Positions 35,147-44,737 are shown, counted from the stretch's first letter. The stretch is 64,000 bases of DNA from Nitratidesulfovibrio termitidis HI1 (GCF_000504305.1 NZ_KI632512.1:1003150-1067149), one strand, 5' to 3'. The notes: generated by a model not told the origin, from the letters alone. Program-made: numbers and translations.

Positions 35147-38100
35147 ATGGAACTGAACGAGGAGCAATCCGTCCGTTCGCTCCTGCAGGACTTCGTCCAT
35201 GATTCCATCCCGGAATACATCCTGGACGGATCGCAGGACATTCTCGCCGAAGGCGGCGTCCAGAAACTGAGCCTGAAGAAGGCCGACGGCTATTGGGAAG
35301 TTGAAGGAAGCATCCAGGGGGAAGACTTCCAGATATATTCGCCCAAGCTGTCCATCAGCCTTGGCGAAGGCACCACCGCCTACCACTGCAATTGCCCGGA
35401 CTCGTTTTCCGGCGTGTGCAGGCACGTGGGGGCCACCGCCCTCAAGATGCTGTCGTCGCTGGAAACGCGCCCCGGCGGCGAGGAACCCGCCCGGCCCAAG
35501 ACCGAATGGCGGCAGAATTTCCGTGCCTTCTTTTCCACCGCCATAGAGCCGGAGGCGGGCCAGCACTACCTGATCTTCCGCTTTCACCCCGAGCCGGGGC
35601 GCCTTCTGGTTTCGCTGTTCCGGGGCCGCCAGAACAAGTCCGGCCTGTCCACGGTGCACAATGAAATCACGCTGGAACAGATTCTGCGCAACCCCGACTG
35701 GTGCGAACTTTCGCCCCAACTGGCGCAGGTGGCGCAGCAGATCGGCCAGATCGTGGATTACTACGGCCACCGTATAGAAGTGCCCGACGGCCTGCTGACC
35801 TGGTTCCTGTGGGCCATCCGCAACGAATACTACCTGTTCTGGGGCGACACCGACCAGCCCTGCCGCATCGAGCGCACCTCCATGCGCCTGAAGCTGAAGC
35901 CGCAACTCACCGACGACGGGCTTTCGTTCGACGTGATGCTGCACCGCGAGGGCAAGCAGCCGTTCTCCATCATCGGCAGCGAGGTGACCTTTCACGGCCA
36001 GATGCCGCTATGGGTGTGCTGGAACAAGGGGTTCTACCCCGTGCACACCAGCCTGAACTCGCAGCTGGTGCAGGATCTCGTCCGCCAGCCCCCGGTCATT
36101 CCGCAGGAAGACATTTCCGAATTCCTCGACCGGGTGTGGACCAAGCTGCCCACCAGCGACCTGTACGGGCAGGAAGAGTTCCTGAAGCACATGGAACCCA
36201 TCTTCCAGCCGGCCACGTACAACCCCAAGCTGTTCCTGGACGAGGAAGGCAGCCTGCTGACGCTGGAAATCCAGAACATCTACGAGACGGTGCACGGCGA
36301 ATTCTATCTGCCCGGCCCCAACCCCGACTTTCAGACCGGCAGCTACACCATCGACGGTCACACCTGCCTCATCCGCCGCCACCAGGAAGAAGAGGCGTCG
36401 CTTACCGCGCTGCTGGCCGAAATGCGCTTTCAGCCACGCAGCAACCGCATGTGGTTCCTGGAGCCGGAAGAAGCCATCAACTTCCTGCTCGACGCCTACC
36501 CCAAGCTGGTGGAACTGTACCGCGTGTACGGCGAAAAGGCCCTGTCACGCTACAAGGTGCGCCTGTCGCAGCCCGTCATCACGGCCAAGGTGGAAACGAG
36601 CGAGGAAGACAAGTGGTTCTCGCTCGACATCACCGTGGAATACGACGGCCAGAAGGTGCCCATCGACAAGATCTGGAAGGCGTGGAGCCAGGGCAAGCGC
36701 TACGTGCAGCTCAAGGACGGCTCGTACACCAGCCTGCCGGAAGCCTGGCTGAAGCGCATCGCCCACAAGTTGCAGGCCCTTGGGCTGGACCCGGAAAAGC
36801 CGCCGCAGAAGCAGTTCCAGCAGTTCGAGGCCCCGGTGCTGGACAGCCTGCTGGACGACCTGCCCGACGCCCAGACCGACCCGTTCTGGAACAGCCTGCG
36901 CGACAAGATCCGCAACTTCCGCGAAATACGGCCCATCAATCCGCCCAAGGGGCTTACCGCCTCGTTGCGCGGCTACCAGCAGCAGGGCCTGTCGTACCTC
37001 AACTTTTTGCGCGAATACGGCTTCGGCGGCATCCTGGCCGACGAAATGGGCCTCGGCAAGACCATCCAGACCCTGTCGTTCATCCAGCACATGGTGGAAC
37101 GCGGGGCGGTGGGGCCGAACCTGATCGTGGTGCCCACCTCGGTGCTGCCCAACTGGGACCGTGAAGCCCAGAAGTTCGTGCCCGACCTGCGCCGCCTGAT
37201 CATCTACGGCACCCGGCGCGAGGGCATGTTCCGCCGCATCGACGAATCGGACCTGGTGGTCACCACCTACGCCCTGCTGCGGCGCGACCTGGAAGAACTG
37301 CAGGAGCACGAGTTCAACTCGATCATCCTGGACGAAGCCCAGAACATCAAGAACCCCAACACCATCACGGCGCGTTCCGTGCGGCGCATCAACGCCCGCA
37401 TGCGGCTGTGCCTGTCGGGCACGCCCATCGAGAACAACCTGTTCGAGCTGTGGTCGCTGTTCGAGTTCCTGATGCCGGGCTTCCTGGGGTCGCAGCACGC
37501 CTTCCAGCGGGGCATCATCAAGCCCATCAAGGACGGCGACAGCGAAACGCTGGACTACCTGCGCACCCGCGTGCGCCCGTTCATCCTGCGGCGCACCAAG
37601 TCCGAGGTGGCAAAGGACCTGCCGCCCAAGATCGAGAACACCTACTACTGCGCCCTGGCCGAAGAGCAGGCGGAACTGTACACCGCCCTTGCCCGCAAGC
37701 TGAAGGAGCAGGTGATGGCCGACGTGGACGAGAAGGGCATCGCCAAGAGCCAGATGTCCATCCTGGACGCGCTGCTGAAGCTGCGCCAGATCTGCTGCCA
37801 CCCGCGCCTGCTGAAGCTGGACATGCCGGGGCTGACCACCAACCTGCCCTCCGGCAAGTTCGACGCCTTCAAGGACATGATCACCGACATCGTGGAGGAA
37901 GGCCACAAGGTGCTGGTGTTCTCGCAGTTCGTGCAGATGCTGCACATCATCCGCTCGTGGCTGCAGATCAACGCCATCCCCTTCTGCTACCTGGACGGCA
38001 CCAGCAAGGACCGCTTCGAGCAGGTGGACCGCTTCAACAACACGCCGGAAATTCCCATTTTCCTCATTTCGCTGAAGGCGGGCGGCACGGGCCTTAACCT

Positions 38101-38356
38101 GACCTCGGCAGACTACGTCATCCACTACGACCCGTGGTGGAACCCCGCCGTGGAAAGCCAGGCCACCGACCGCACGCACCGCATCGGCCAGACCCGGCAG
38201 GTGTTCAGCTACAAGCTGATCTGCGAAAACACGGTGGAAGAAAAGATCCTGAAGTTGCAGGACATGAAGCGCGGCGTGGCCGAGGCCATCATCCCCGGCC
38301 AGGAAGCCTGGAAGTCGCTGACCCGCGAAGACCTGGAGATGCTGTTCGACGTGTAG
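35147..38356 (+). CDS. SWIM zinc-finger SNF2-family DNA helicase/translocase
   Basis: 1069 residues from ATG 35147 (AGAGGAG 11 bases upstream). An N-terminal SWIM-type zinc finger (YHCNCPDSFSGVCRHVGATAL, about residues 80-100) may bind DNA or protein. The middle 500 residues are the bacterial SNF2-associated region. The SNF2 ATPase has DEMGLGKTIQTL (Walker A, about 632), VVPTSVLPNWDREA, ILDEAQNIKN (DExx box, about 729), LSGTPIENNLFELWSLFEFL, and the C-terminal helicase lobe with LVFSQFVQMLHIIRSWL, LISLKAGGTGLNLTSADYVIHYDPWWNP and QATDRTHRIGQTRQVFSYKL. It would remodel protein-DNA or nucleic-acid complexes; the biological target in bacteria is unknown. Confidence 0.92.
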   Translation: MELNEEQSVRSLLQDFVHDSIPEYILDGSQDILAEGGVQKLSLKKADGYWEVEGSIQGEDFQIYSPKLSISLGEGTTAYHCNCPDSFSGVCRHVGATALKMLSSLETRPGGEEPARPKTEWRQNFRAFFSTAIEPEAGQHYLIFRFHPEPGRLLVSLFRGRQNKSGLSTVHNEITLEQILRNPDWCELSPQLAQVAQQIGQIVDYYGHRIEVPDGLLTWFLWAIRNEYYLFWGDTDQPCRIERTSMRLKLKPQLTDDGLSFDVMLHREGKQPFSIIGSEVTFHGQMPLWVCWNKGFYPVHTSLNSQLVQDLVRQPPVIPQEDISEFLDRVWTKLPTSDLYGQEEFLKHMEPIFQPATYNPKLFLDEEGSLLTLEIQNIYETVHGEFYLPGPNPDFQTGSYTIDGHTCLIRRHQEEEASLTALLAEMRFQPRSNRMWFLEPEEAINFLLDAYPKLVELYRVYGEKALSRYKVRLSQPVITAKVETSEEDKWFSLDITVEYDGQKVPIDKIWKAWSQGKRYVQLKDGSYTSLPEAWLKRIAHKLQALGLDPEKPPQKQFQQFEAPVLDSLLDDLPDAQTDPFWNSLRDKIRNFREIRPINPPKGLTASLRGYQQQGLSYLNFLREYGFGGILADEMGLGKTIQTLSFIQHMVERGAVGPNLIVVPTSVLPNWDREAQKFVPDLRRLIIYGTRREGMFRRIDESDLVVTTYALLRRDLEELQEHEFNSIILDEAQNIKNPNTITARSVRRINARMRLCLSGTPIENNLFELWSLFEFLMPGFLGSQHAFQRGIIKPIKDGDSETLDYLRTRVRPFILRRTKSEVAKDLPPKIENTYYCALAEEQAELYTALARKLKEQVMADVDEKGIAKSQMSILDALLKLRQICCHPRLLKLDMPGLTTNLPSGKFDAFKDMITDIVEEGHKVLVFSQFVQMLHIIRSWLQINAIPFCYLDGTSKDRFEQVDRFNNTPEIPIFLISLKAGGTGLNLTSADYVIHYDPWWNPAVESQATDRTHRIGQTRQVFSYKLICENTVEEKILKLQDMKRGVAEAIIPGQEAWKSLTREDLEMLFDV

Positions 38357-38435
38357 CGGCGGGCTGCTGCCCCCTCTCGTTGCATTGCCGGTTCCGGGCC
38401 ATTCCGCATCCTGCTCCACATGCGTACAGCCGAAA

Positions 38436-38471
38436 AAAACGGCGCGCCTCCCACGGGAAGCGCGCCGTTTT
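38436..38471. terminator. Intrinsic terminator after the SNF2 helicase gene
   Basis: A 12-bp stem AAAACGGCGCGC (38436-38447) / GCGCGCCGTTTT (38460-38471), 80 bases after the stop codon. Symmetric A/T ends allow either direction. Confidence 0.88.
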
Positions 38472-38488
38472 CTCTGGCTGAAAATGGA

Positions 38489-38526
38489 CGAAGGCGGGGG
38501 GCATGTCCTATGCCCCCGCGCCTTCG
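38489..38526. terminator. Second long GC-rich hairpin
   Basis: CGAAGGC (38489-38495) pairs with GCCTTCG (38520-38526) and the GGGGCAT/ATGCCCC inner arms pair around GTCCT. Probably downstream RNA-end structure for the converging cheW gene. The rest of 38527-38759 holds nothing I can name. Confidence 0.5.
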
Positions 38527-38759
38527 CGGTCGGCCCGCCGCCCTTGGGGGGACCCGCCATGTCGGGGATGGAGGCGGGGTGGCGACGGGCCGCCATGCAA
38601 CGTGGGCGTTGCCGCGCGCTCGGGCGCGGCGGGGGATCGCGTTTCACGCCATCGCGCGTGGCACACTCACGGAGCAGTCGTTGAAGTGATCCTGCCGTCC
38701 GGCGTACCGGTTCAGTGCGGACTGGTCGGCACCGAACCGGCCACGGGGGGCAATGCAAC

Positions 38760-39296
38760 CTAGCGGATGCCGTCCAGCACCGCCTTTTCGCTTTCGCCCA
38801 GCAGCAGGTCCAGGTCGAGCAGCAGCAACAGCCGCCCTTCCAGCTTGCCCACGCCGCGAATGAAGTCGGACCCGCCCCCCTCTATGACGGCGGGAGGCGC
38901 CTCCACCGTGGAGGCGGGCAGGCGCAGCACCTGGGACACCGAATCCACGATGAACCCGGCCACGCGGCCATCCATCTCCACCACCATGATGCGGGTCTTT
39001 TCGTCAGCCGCCCCGGCCCGCAGGCCGAAGCGCGCCCGCATGTCGATGACGGGAATGACCTTGCCGCGCAGGTTGATGATGCCTTCGACAAACGAGGGTG
39101 CCGCGGGCACGCGGGTAACCGGCATCATGCGGATGATTTCCTGTACCCGCAGGATGTCCACGCCGAATTCTTCTTCGCCCAGGGTGAAGGTGACGAGTTG
39201 CAGCAACCCGCCGTCTCCACCATCCAGCCGGAACTGGCCGGATATTCCCGTTACGCCCGATGCACCGGATGCGATGCCTTCGTGGGTGGTTTCCAT
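38760..39296 (-). CDS. cheW: CheW chemotaxis coupling protein (MCP-linked)
   Basis: 178 residues, one CheW domain: LVTFTLGEEEFGVDILRVQEII (about residue 36), RVPAAPSFVEGIINLRGKVIPVIDMRARFG (about 60-90), IMVVEMDGRVAGFIVDSVSQVLRLP and LLLLLDLDLLLGESE near the end. Unlike the operon CheW it has only a short extra N-terminus. It lies 7 bases after the mcp, so this receptor-coupling pair is co-transcribed. Confidence 0.94.
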   Translation of the reverse strand: METTHEGIASGASGVTGISGQFRLDGGDGGLLQLVTFTLGEEEFGVDILRVQEIIRMMPVTRVPAAPSFVEGIINLRGKVIPVIDMRARFGLRAGAADEKTRIMVVEMDGRVAGFIVDSVSQVLRLPASTVEAPPAVIEGGGSDFIRGVGKLEGRLLLLLDLDLLLGESEKAVLDGIR

Positions 39297-39303
39297 GGCG
39301 CGC

Positions 39304-41052
39304 CTATGCCTGCTTCAGTTCTTCGACCAGGCGACGCAGCACCTGGGCCTGGTTGGACAGCTCGGATACCGCCTTGGCCGCCTCGCGCATGGCCTGCGCC
39401 GTTTCGGCAGAGATGGTGCTGACCTGCTCCACCGCCCGGTTGATCTCTTCGCTGGCGGCAGACTGCTGCTCCGACGCGGTGGCGATGCCGCGCACCTGGT
39501 CGGTGGCCGAATCCACCAGCGCCACGATTTCCTTCAGCGACGCGCCGGAGTCCTGGGCCAGGCGGGTGGTTTCCTCGATGGCGCGCACCGAGCGGTCCAC
39601 ATTGTCCATGTTCTTCTGGGCGCCCTGCTGGATGCCCCGGATGGCGCTGCCCACCTCGCTGGTGGCCTGCATGGTCTTTTCGGCCAGCTTGCGCACCTCG
39701 TCGGCCACCACGGCAAAACCGCGTCCCGCGTCACCGGCGCGGGCCGCCTCGATGGCGGCATTCAGGGCCAGCAGGTTGGTCTGGTCGGCGATGTCGGAAA
39801 TGACGTTCATGATCTGGCCGATGGCCTCGGCCTGTCGGCCCAGGTCTTCCATGTCGCGCTTCAGGTCCATGGACTGCTGCTGCACCTGCGAGATTTCGCG
39901 CACCACGTTGTTCACGATGTCCGCGCCCGATTCGGCCTTGTTGCGGGCGTTTTCGGATGAGGTGGCGGCGGTGCCCGCGTTGCGGGCCACTTCCAGCACC
40001 GAGGCGTTCATTTCTTCCATGGAGGTAGCGGTTTCGGCCACGCGCTTGGACTGCTCTTCCGCGCCCCGGTCGGACTGTTCGATCTGGGCGGAAAGTTCTT
40101 CAGAGGCGGAGGACACCACTTCCACCACGCCTTCCAGCTTCTGGGCGGCCTGGATCATGCCTTCGCGCCTGGCATTTTCCGCCTGCTTGCGGGCTTCCTC
40201 CGCCGCAGCGGTGGCGGCCACGGCTTCGCGCTCCTTGGCCTCGGCCAGCACGGTCTTTTCGTCGGCCTCGGCGATCTTGCCCTTGAGGGTGGCCACCATG
40301 GCCTGCATGGCCTGATACACGCCGGACAAGGGTCGCTCGGAGCGGAAGCTCACGTTCAGGTTGCCTGCGGCGATCTCTGTCGAAACACCCTGCAAGTAGC
40401 CGGGATCTTCACCAAGCTGATTGAGAGTGGAGCGGATCAGGAACACGGCGGCCCCCACGCCGATCAGCAACGCCACGGCAACCAGCACGATGTTGACCTG
40501 CTGAGTGGTGGACACGCGTTCACCCGCTGCATCGCCGGAATCCTTGGAGCCCTTGTCGTTCATTTCCACGCAGCGGCGCAGGGCGGTAATGGCCGCGTCA
40601 AAAGCCGGCTTGAGCTCCTTCGTGTCCAGGGCCATGGCCTCTTCGGTGCGATTCTGGCGCGAAAGGGCGATCATCTTGTCCACCCCTGCCAGGTATTGCT
40701 CGAAATTCGAATTGTATTCCCGGAAGGCCGCACGTTCCTCTGGGGAAGAAATCAGCTTCTCGTAGAGCGTGCTGTTGGCCAACCGCCGCCCGTTGATGAC
40801 CTTCAGGCTGCGCTCGATTTCCTCCATGGCGGATTCATCACGCGCAATGACGTGCTGCAATTGCTGGCGTCGTACTTCATTAATGTTACCACGAATATCT
40901 CCAACAGCCTTGATGCTTGGCATCCAGTTTTGCGTAAGATTAATGACATCACCAAGAATATCACGCAATTGAACAGACGAATACCCACCAACGCTTGCGA
41001 GAAGAAAAATTAGAACAACAAAACTTGAGATTAATTTCGCTTTCAACGTCAT
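39304..41052 (-). CDS. Methyl-accepting chemotaxis protein
   Basis: 582 residues. TM1 about 8-25 ([16 protein letters not shown]), a periplasmic four-helix-bundle sensor (about 30-190), TM2 about 195-213 ([19 protein letters not shown]), a HAMP-like region, a long coiled coil, and the conserved hairpin tip [38 protein letters not shown] cut in parts near residue 440. Methylation helices flank it. Its ligand is unknown. The first roughly 65 codons (40860-41052) are clearly AT-richer than the rest and join an AT-rich intergenic region, so the sensor end may be of different origin from the signalling end. GGAGTG precedes the ATG. Confidence 0.94.
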   Translation of the reverse strand: MTLKAKLISSFVVLIFLLASVGGYSSVQLRDILGDVINLTQNWMPSIKAVGDIRGNINEVRRQQLQHVIARDESAMEEIERSLKVINGRRLANSTLYEKLISSPEERAAFREYNSNFEQYLAGVDKMIALSRQNRTEEAMALDTKELKPAFDAAITALRRCVEMNDKGSKDSGDAAGERVSTTQQVNIVLVAVALLIGVGAAVFLIRSTLNQLGEDPGYLQGVSTEIAAGNLNVSFRSERPLSGVYQAMQAMVATLKGKIAEADEKTVLAEAKEREAVAATAAAEEARKQAENARREGMIQAAQKLEGVVEVVSSASEELSAQIEQSDRGAEEQSKRVAETATSMEEMNASVLEVARNAGTAATSSENARNKAESGADIVNNVVREISQVQQQSMDLKRDMEDLGRQAEAIGQIMNVISDIADQTNLLALNAAIEAARAGDAGRGFAVVADEVRKLAEKTMQATSEVGSAIRGIQQGAQKNMDNVDRSVRAIEETTRLAQDSGASLKEIVALVDSATDQVRGIATASEQQSAASEEINRAVEQVSTISAETAQAMREAAKAVSELSNQAQVLRRLVEELKQA

Positions 41053-41479
41053 GATTCACTCCAATACATATTCAGTCCCACTCATTCCACGCCCCTGACA
41101 CCATATTTCATACTTTTTGCAGCAAATTATAATTCATTGATAATGGCAAAAAAAATAATTCCATCATAAAGATATTCCCAATTAATCCGATCCGTATAAA
41201 ATTAATTCATTTCGTATTCATGCATAACGCAATACATGAATTAAATATACACACAGCCAAACACAGACGAATGAACAGCACATACTGTCCTGTAACGCTA
41301 CGCATGTTCGCATGCCATGACCTGAAAAAAACTTTTTACATAACCCACTACAAACATACGCCCGACCCATCGACAAAAAAGTACATGCTTACAGACAAGA
41401 CACTTGAAGCAACGCGCGGCCATCTTTTCTGAAATAGACTTTTGCGTACATGGCCTTAGGGATCGAAGATGGCGTGCGA
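41053..41479. other. AT-rich intergenic island
   Basis: About 430 bases with composition very unlike the GC-rich surroundings, many A/T runs and no convincing gene; a 70-codon frame at 41220-41432 has atypical composition and no ribosome site. An ATTATA at 41126-41131 (TATAAT on the minus strand) may be the -10 box of the mcp, but no good -35 was found. The island links the AT-rich 5' end of the mcp and the C-protein-like gene, suggesting one acquired segment. Confidence 0.6.
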
Positions 41480-41505
41480 TACTTATAGTCTGTAGACTTA
41501 TAGTC
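41480..41505 (+). promoter_or_regulatory. Tandem C-box operator of the controller-protein-like gene
   Basis: TACTTATAGTC (41480-41490), TGTA spacer, GACTTATAGTC (41495-41505). Each box has the GACT-N3-AGTC symmetry, the first with one mismatch, and the centres are 15 bases apart. This is the architecture of the C-boxes bound by controller proteins of PvuII-type restriction-modification systems. It stands 46 bases before the start codon. Confidence 0.75.
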
Positions 41506-41551
41506 GTCAACGCAGAACCTGAATGGATTCCCGCAGCCACTGGAGGAAGCC

Positions 41552-41857
41552 ATGCCAGGATACTCTGCTCAAGAAAAACAGCATCTTATTGCGCTAGGGA
41601 GCACAATCCGCCAGGTTCGTGAAACACTCGGCTGGTCACAGGAGCAGTTGGCCGAAAGAGTTGAGTTGCACCGCACCTACATTGGTGGTGTGGAGCGGGG
41701 TGAACGCAACCTGTGCCTGCTGAACATCCTTGCCATTGCCGAGGCCATGGGGATATCGCCGGGCAGGCTCATCGACAGGGCCTTCCCCGTACGCGTCGGC
41801 GGCGTTCCCGATTCTGCTGATGCCACGGCGCGGGGCGGCGGCTCCGGCAACCGCTGA
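41552..41857 (+). CDS. XRE HTH regulator resembling restriction-modification controller (C) proteins
   Basis: 101 residues, GGAGGA before ATG. One XRE helix-turn-helix: GSTIRQVRETLGWSQEQLAERVELHRTYIGGVERGERNLCLLNILAIAEAMGISPGRLI in pieces from residues about 16-72. The HRTYIxxVERGxRN segment and the small size are typical of C proteins, and the upstream C-box pair supports this. C proteins autoactivate and then repress their own gene and delay endonuclease expression. No methyltransferase or endonuclease gene adjoins: an MCP lies upstream, EF-hand genes downstream. The last 25 residues (GGVPDSADATARGGGSGNR) are an atypical tail with host-like composition. It could also be an ordinary XRE regulator. 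Confidence 0.8.
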   Translation: MPGYSAQEKQHLIALGSTIRQVRETLGWSQEQLAERVELHRTYIGGVERGERNLCLLNILAIAEAMGISPGRLIDRAFPVRVGGVPDSADATARGGGSGNR

Positions 41858-42141
41858 CCCGCACCCCGCGCTTGCCGCCAGCGCTTCGTGGGGCGAACCA
41901 TCTGCCGCGCTGTCCCTTGGTCCTTTCGCCCATTCTTCCGGTGTTCCGAAGGAAGGTGCTTCCGCAAGACCAGTCCTGCCGGACGCCTTGCGGCAACGCC
42001 GGAAAATAACGCCTCCGGAACGAAACTTGCCTCGTCCTGCCCAGCCCGAAGACCGGGCAAAACCTTCCGCCGCCGTTCGTGTTGCGGCATGACACCCGGG
42101 GCCATGCCCCGGGCAGACCCGGGAGGGCAGACGGAGGACGC

Positions 42142-43341
42142 ATGAGCATCGAAAACCACGGAGGAATCTCTGGCACGGGGTGGGACCCGTGGCACGGCAA
42201 AGGCAGAGGCTGGGGCAGAACCACCAGCCGCCTGGCAGGAGCCATGATGGCGGAGCTGGATGCCGACGACGACGGCAGCCTTTCCGTCACCGAATCACAA
42301 CTGTCCGAGTCGGCGTTTGCCGAACTGGACAAGAATGACGACGGCGCGGTCAGCAGTCGCGAACTGCGCGCCGGGCTGCGCAGCAAACGCGACGAACTGA
42401 TAGATCTGATGCGGTCGGAACCCGGTGATGCATCGTCCGTTCCCGGCGCGATGTCCGGTCCCACTGCGGAGCAGGCGGCAGCGATGGCCGGGCTGCTCGT
42501 CGAAAAGGGCGATACCGACGGCGATGGCGCACTCTCCGCCGCGGAAACCGGCCTTGCGGATGACATGTTCACCAGCCTGGACACCGACGGCGACGGGCTG
42601 CTCTCTTCCGGCGAGCTTTCCAGCGCCGCACTGGCGGGCGCCATCGCCGCCACCCTGGACGGCAAGCTGGCCGTGCGCCTGACGGCCCCCGCCACCCGAC
42701 AGGATGCCGACACCACGGATTCCACCGATCCCACTGACGGGGGCACGGACACCACCGCCACAGCCGCCAGTGGGGCTGCCGCCGACACGGCGACCGCCCA
42801 GGGCAGTACGGTGGGGGCCATGGCTGCGCGCATTGCCCAACGCATCGTGGAAACGTTGGACGCAGACGACAGCGGCGGGCTGTCGCAGTCGGAATCGGGC
42901 CTGGATCAGGACCGCTTCGCGCAGCTCGACACGGATGGCGACGGCAGCGTCACCGCCAATGAATTCGGCGGATCGTTGCAACAGATGCTGGACGTCATGG
43001 GCGCACTGCACGCGCTGAGTTCCGTGGCGCGCAACAGCTATGGCCGCCGGGCCTACGGCATGGCCGCGCACGAGGCCATGGACCGGTACGAGGGCAACAT
43101 GGGCGGCCTGATGACCGCCCTGTTCGAAACCGCTCCCACCGGCAGCACGGGCGCCACCACCGGGTCATCCAGCGCCGTTGCCGCCACTGGCGGCTCCGCA
43201 TCGGGTGACGCGGGCACCTCCACCGATGCCTCGTCCGATGCCGTAGGCGACATTGCCGACGTGCTGGCGGACGCAGCCGCCGCCGAAACGGAACAGACAG
43301 GCGTGGGGGCAGCCACGGGGGCAGCCGAAAGCACGGCCTAG
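42142..43341 (+). CDS. EF-hand calcium-binding protein with six loops
   Basis: 399 residues from ATG 42142 (GGAGG upstream). Six canonical 12-residue EF loops in three pairs, starting at Asp40, Asp63, Asp124, Asp147, Asp240 and Asp263 (for example DTDGDGLLSSGE, DADDSGGLSQSE). Thr/Ala/Ser/Asp-rich linkers separate the pairs, and the C-terminal 70 residues are Ala/Thr/Ser/Gly-rich. No signal peptide is visible. EF-hand proteins in bacteria bind calcium for signalling, storage or surface assembly; which applies is unknown. It is followed by a second EF-hand gene of similar build. Confidence 0.88.
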   Translation: MSIENHGGISGTGWDPWHGKGRGWGRTTSRLAGAMMAELDADDDGSLSVTESQLSESAFAELDKNDDGAVSSRELRAGLRSKRDELIDLMRSEPGDASSVPGAMSGPTAEQAAAMAGLLVEKGDTDGDGALSAAETGLADDMFTSLDTDGDGLLSSGELSSAALAGAIAATLDGKLAVRLTAPATRQDADTTDSTDPTDGGTDTTATAASGAAADTATAQGSTVGAMAARIAQRIVETLDADDSGGLSQSESGLDQDRFAQLDTDGDGSVTANEFGGSLQQMLDVMGALHALSSVARNSYGRRAYGMAAHEAMDRYEGNMGGLMTALFETAPTGSTGATTGSSSAVAATGGSASGDAGTSTDASSDAVGDIADVLADAAAAETEQTGVGAATGAAESTA

Positions 43342-43584
43342 CCCGCCTCCCTTACCTCACGCACACATCGCCAGCCGGGTGGGCTTGTTGCGGCCCATCA
43401 CGCCCAGCCCCCCGGCGGGCCATGCGACAGACGCCTGCCTGCCCATCACGGGCGGGCCGCACATGCAGCAGGCCTCCCCATGGCGGCGGCCTCCAACGGT
43501 CGCCTGCCATCCCCCACCGTTCCCGCCGCCGCTCGCACCACCCGGCAAGCTTTGCCGTTGGTGCGATTCTTGCTTTTTCGCGAC

Positions 43585-43609
43585 CGTGCCGCATGGTGCG
43601 GCACGCTTT
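43585..43609 (+). terminator. Intrinsic terminator between the EF-hand genes
   Basis: A perfect 9-bp stem CGTGCCGCA (43585-43593) / TGCGGCACG (43597-43605), loop TGG, followed by CTTTT. The rest of 43342-43671 holds no gene; AGGAGG precedes the next start. Confidence 0.75.
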
Positions 43610-43671
43610 TCCTGCCCTCGGGCTGCGGGCGAGCACGGCGCTGCGCACATGAGGTACGTTAGGAGGTACTC

Positions 43672-44649
43672 ATGAGCATATCAGGAATACGTTCCAGCAG
43701 TTCCACGCTACAGGAATTGCTGGCGTCCTGGGGCAGCGACCAGACGTCGCAGATTACCCAGAGCGCCACATCGTCATTGACCAGCCTGTTCGGCGGGTCC
43801 GACGACAGCGAAGGCACCACGCAGGCCAGCGGGCTGTTCAGCAACCGCGACAAGCTCATCGCCATGATGCAGGACGGCGAGGAAGGCTCTGCCTTTGCGC
43901 AGACGGCATCGCTGCTGGGCCAGTTGGACAAGGACGTCAGCGGCGGGCTTTCGCTGGACGAATCGGGGCTGGAACAGGAATCGTTCGACGCGCTGGACTC
44001 CGACGGTGACGGCACGGTGACCGGCTTCGAACTGGAGGCCGCCCTGAAGTCGGGCGTGGCCAGCGTTGGCGATGACGGCACGCTTTCCGTGGATGCCTCC
44101 GCCGCATCCGATGCCGCCGCGCAGGCATACGCCTCGCTTACGGCCATGATCATGGGCCTTGCGGATTCCGATAAAAGCGGCGACCTGACGCAGGAGGAAT
44201 CCGGGCTGGATGACGATACGTTCAGCCAGTACGACCTTGACGGCGACGGGGTGATCACCGGCGACGAACTGAGTGCCGCCATCGAAAACGGCGTGGCCTC
44301 CTCGTCCGAATCCGACTCCACCCTGGCCGCGGCGGCTTCCGGCTCGTCGGCCAGCAGCGCGTCCGGTTCATCGAGCGAGGACGAAGAAGACGAAGAATAC
44401 GACGACCTGGACACCAACAAGGACGGCGTGGTTTCCACCGAGGAACTCGCCGCCGCCATCCCCGGCTATGCCGAGGCGCTGCGCCTTGCGCGCGGCGAAA
44501 ACGGGTCCGATTCTTCCACCTCCGAACTGCGGCGGGCCATGAATGCCTACGGCAGTGCGGGCGGCTTCGACTTCTCCAGCCTGTTCGCCTCCTCGGACTC
44601 GACGACGATGTCCGCTGGCATCTCCGGCCTGCTGGAGGAAATTGCCTGA
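43672..44649 (+). CDS. EF-hand calcium-binding protein with five loops
   Basis: 325 residues, AGGAGG before ATG. Five EF loops begin at Asp86 (DKDVSGGLSLDE), Asp109 (DSDGDGTVTGFE), Asp165 (DSDKSGDLTQEE), Asp188 (DLDGDGVITGDE) and Asp247 (DTNKDGVVSTEE). The fourth and fifth are separated by an acidic Ser/Ala/Glu-rich linker. The N-terminus (MSISGIRSSSSTLQELLASW) is Ser-rich with no signal peptide; the C-terminus ends MSAGISGLLEEIA. Its organisation of paired hands joined by NRDKLIAMMQDGE-type segments parallels the upstream gene (SKRDELIDLMRSE), so the two are likely paralogues by duplication. Confidence 0.88.
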   Translation: MSISGIRSSSSTLQELLASWGSDQTSQITQSATSSLTSLFGGSDDSEGTTQASGLFSNRDKLIAMMQDGEEGSAFAQTASLLGQLDKDVSGGLSLDESGLEQESFDALDSDGDGTVTGFELEAALKSGVASVGDDGTLSVDASAASDAAAQAYASLTAMIMGLADSDKSGDLTQEESGLDDDTFSQYDLDGDGVITGDELSAAIENGVASSSESDSTLAAAASGSSASSASGSSSEDEEDEEYDDLDTNKDGVVSTEELAAAIPGYAEALRLARGENGSDSSTSELRRAMNAYGSAGGFDFSSLFASSDSTTMSAGISGLLEEIA

Positions 44650-44702
44650 CCGGAAGTGTCCTGTCCGGCGTATCCATCGCACCGTTGCTGCATGCAATGA
44701 AC

Positions 44703-44737
44703 AACGCGGCGCTGCCCTTTCGGGAGCGCCGCGTTTT
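44703..44737 (+). terminator. Intrinsic terminator after the second EF-hand gene
   Basis: AACGCGGCGCT (44703-44713) / AGCGCCGCGTT (44725-44735) with a GCCC...CGGG inner part and a T-run after. Confidence 0.88.

Noticed and set aside
41220..41432. A 70-codon plus-strand frame in the AT-rich island
   Set aside because: No ribosome site, atypical codon usage, no recognisable domain; AT-rich intergenic DNA explains it.
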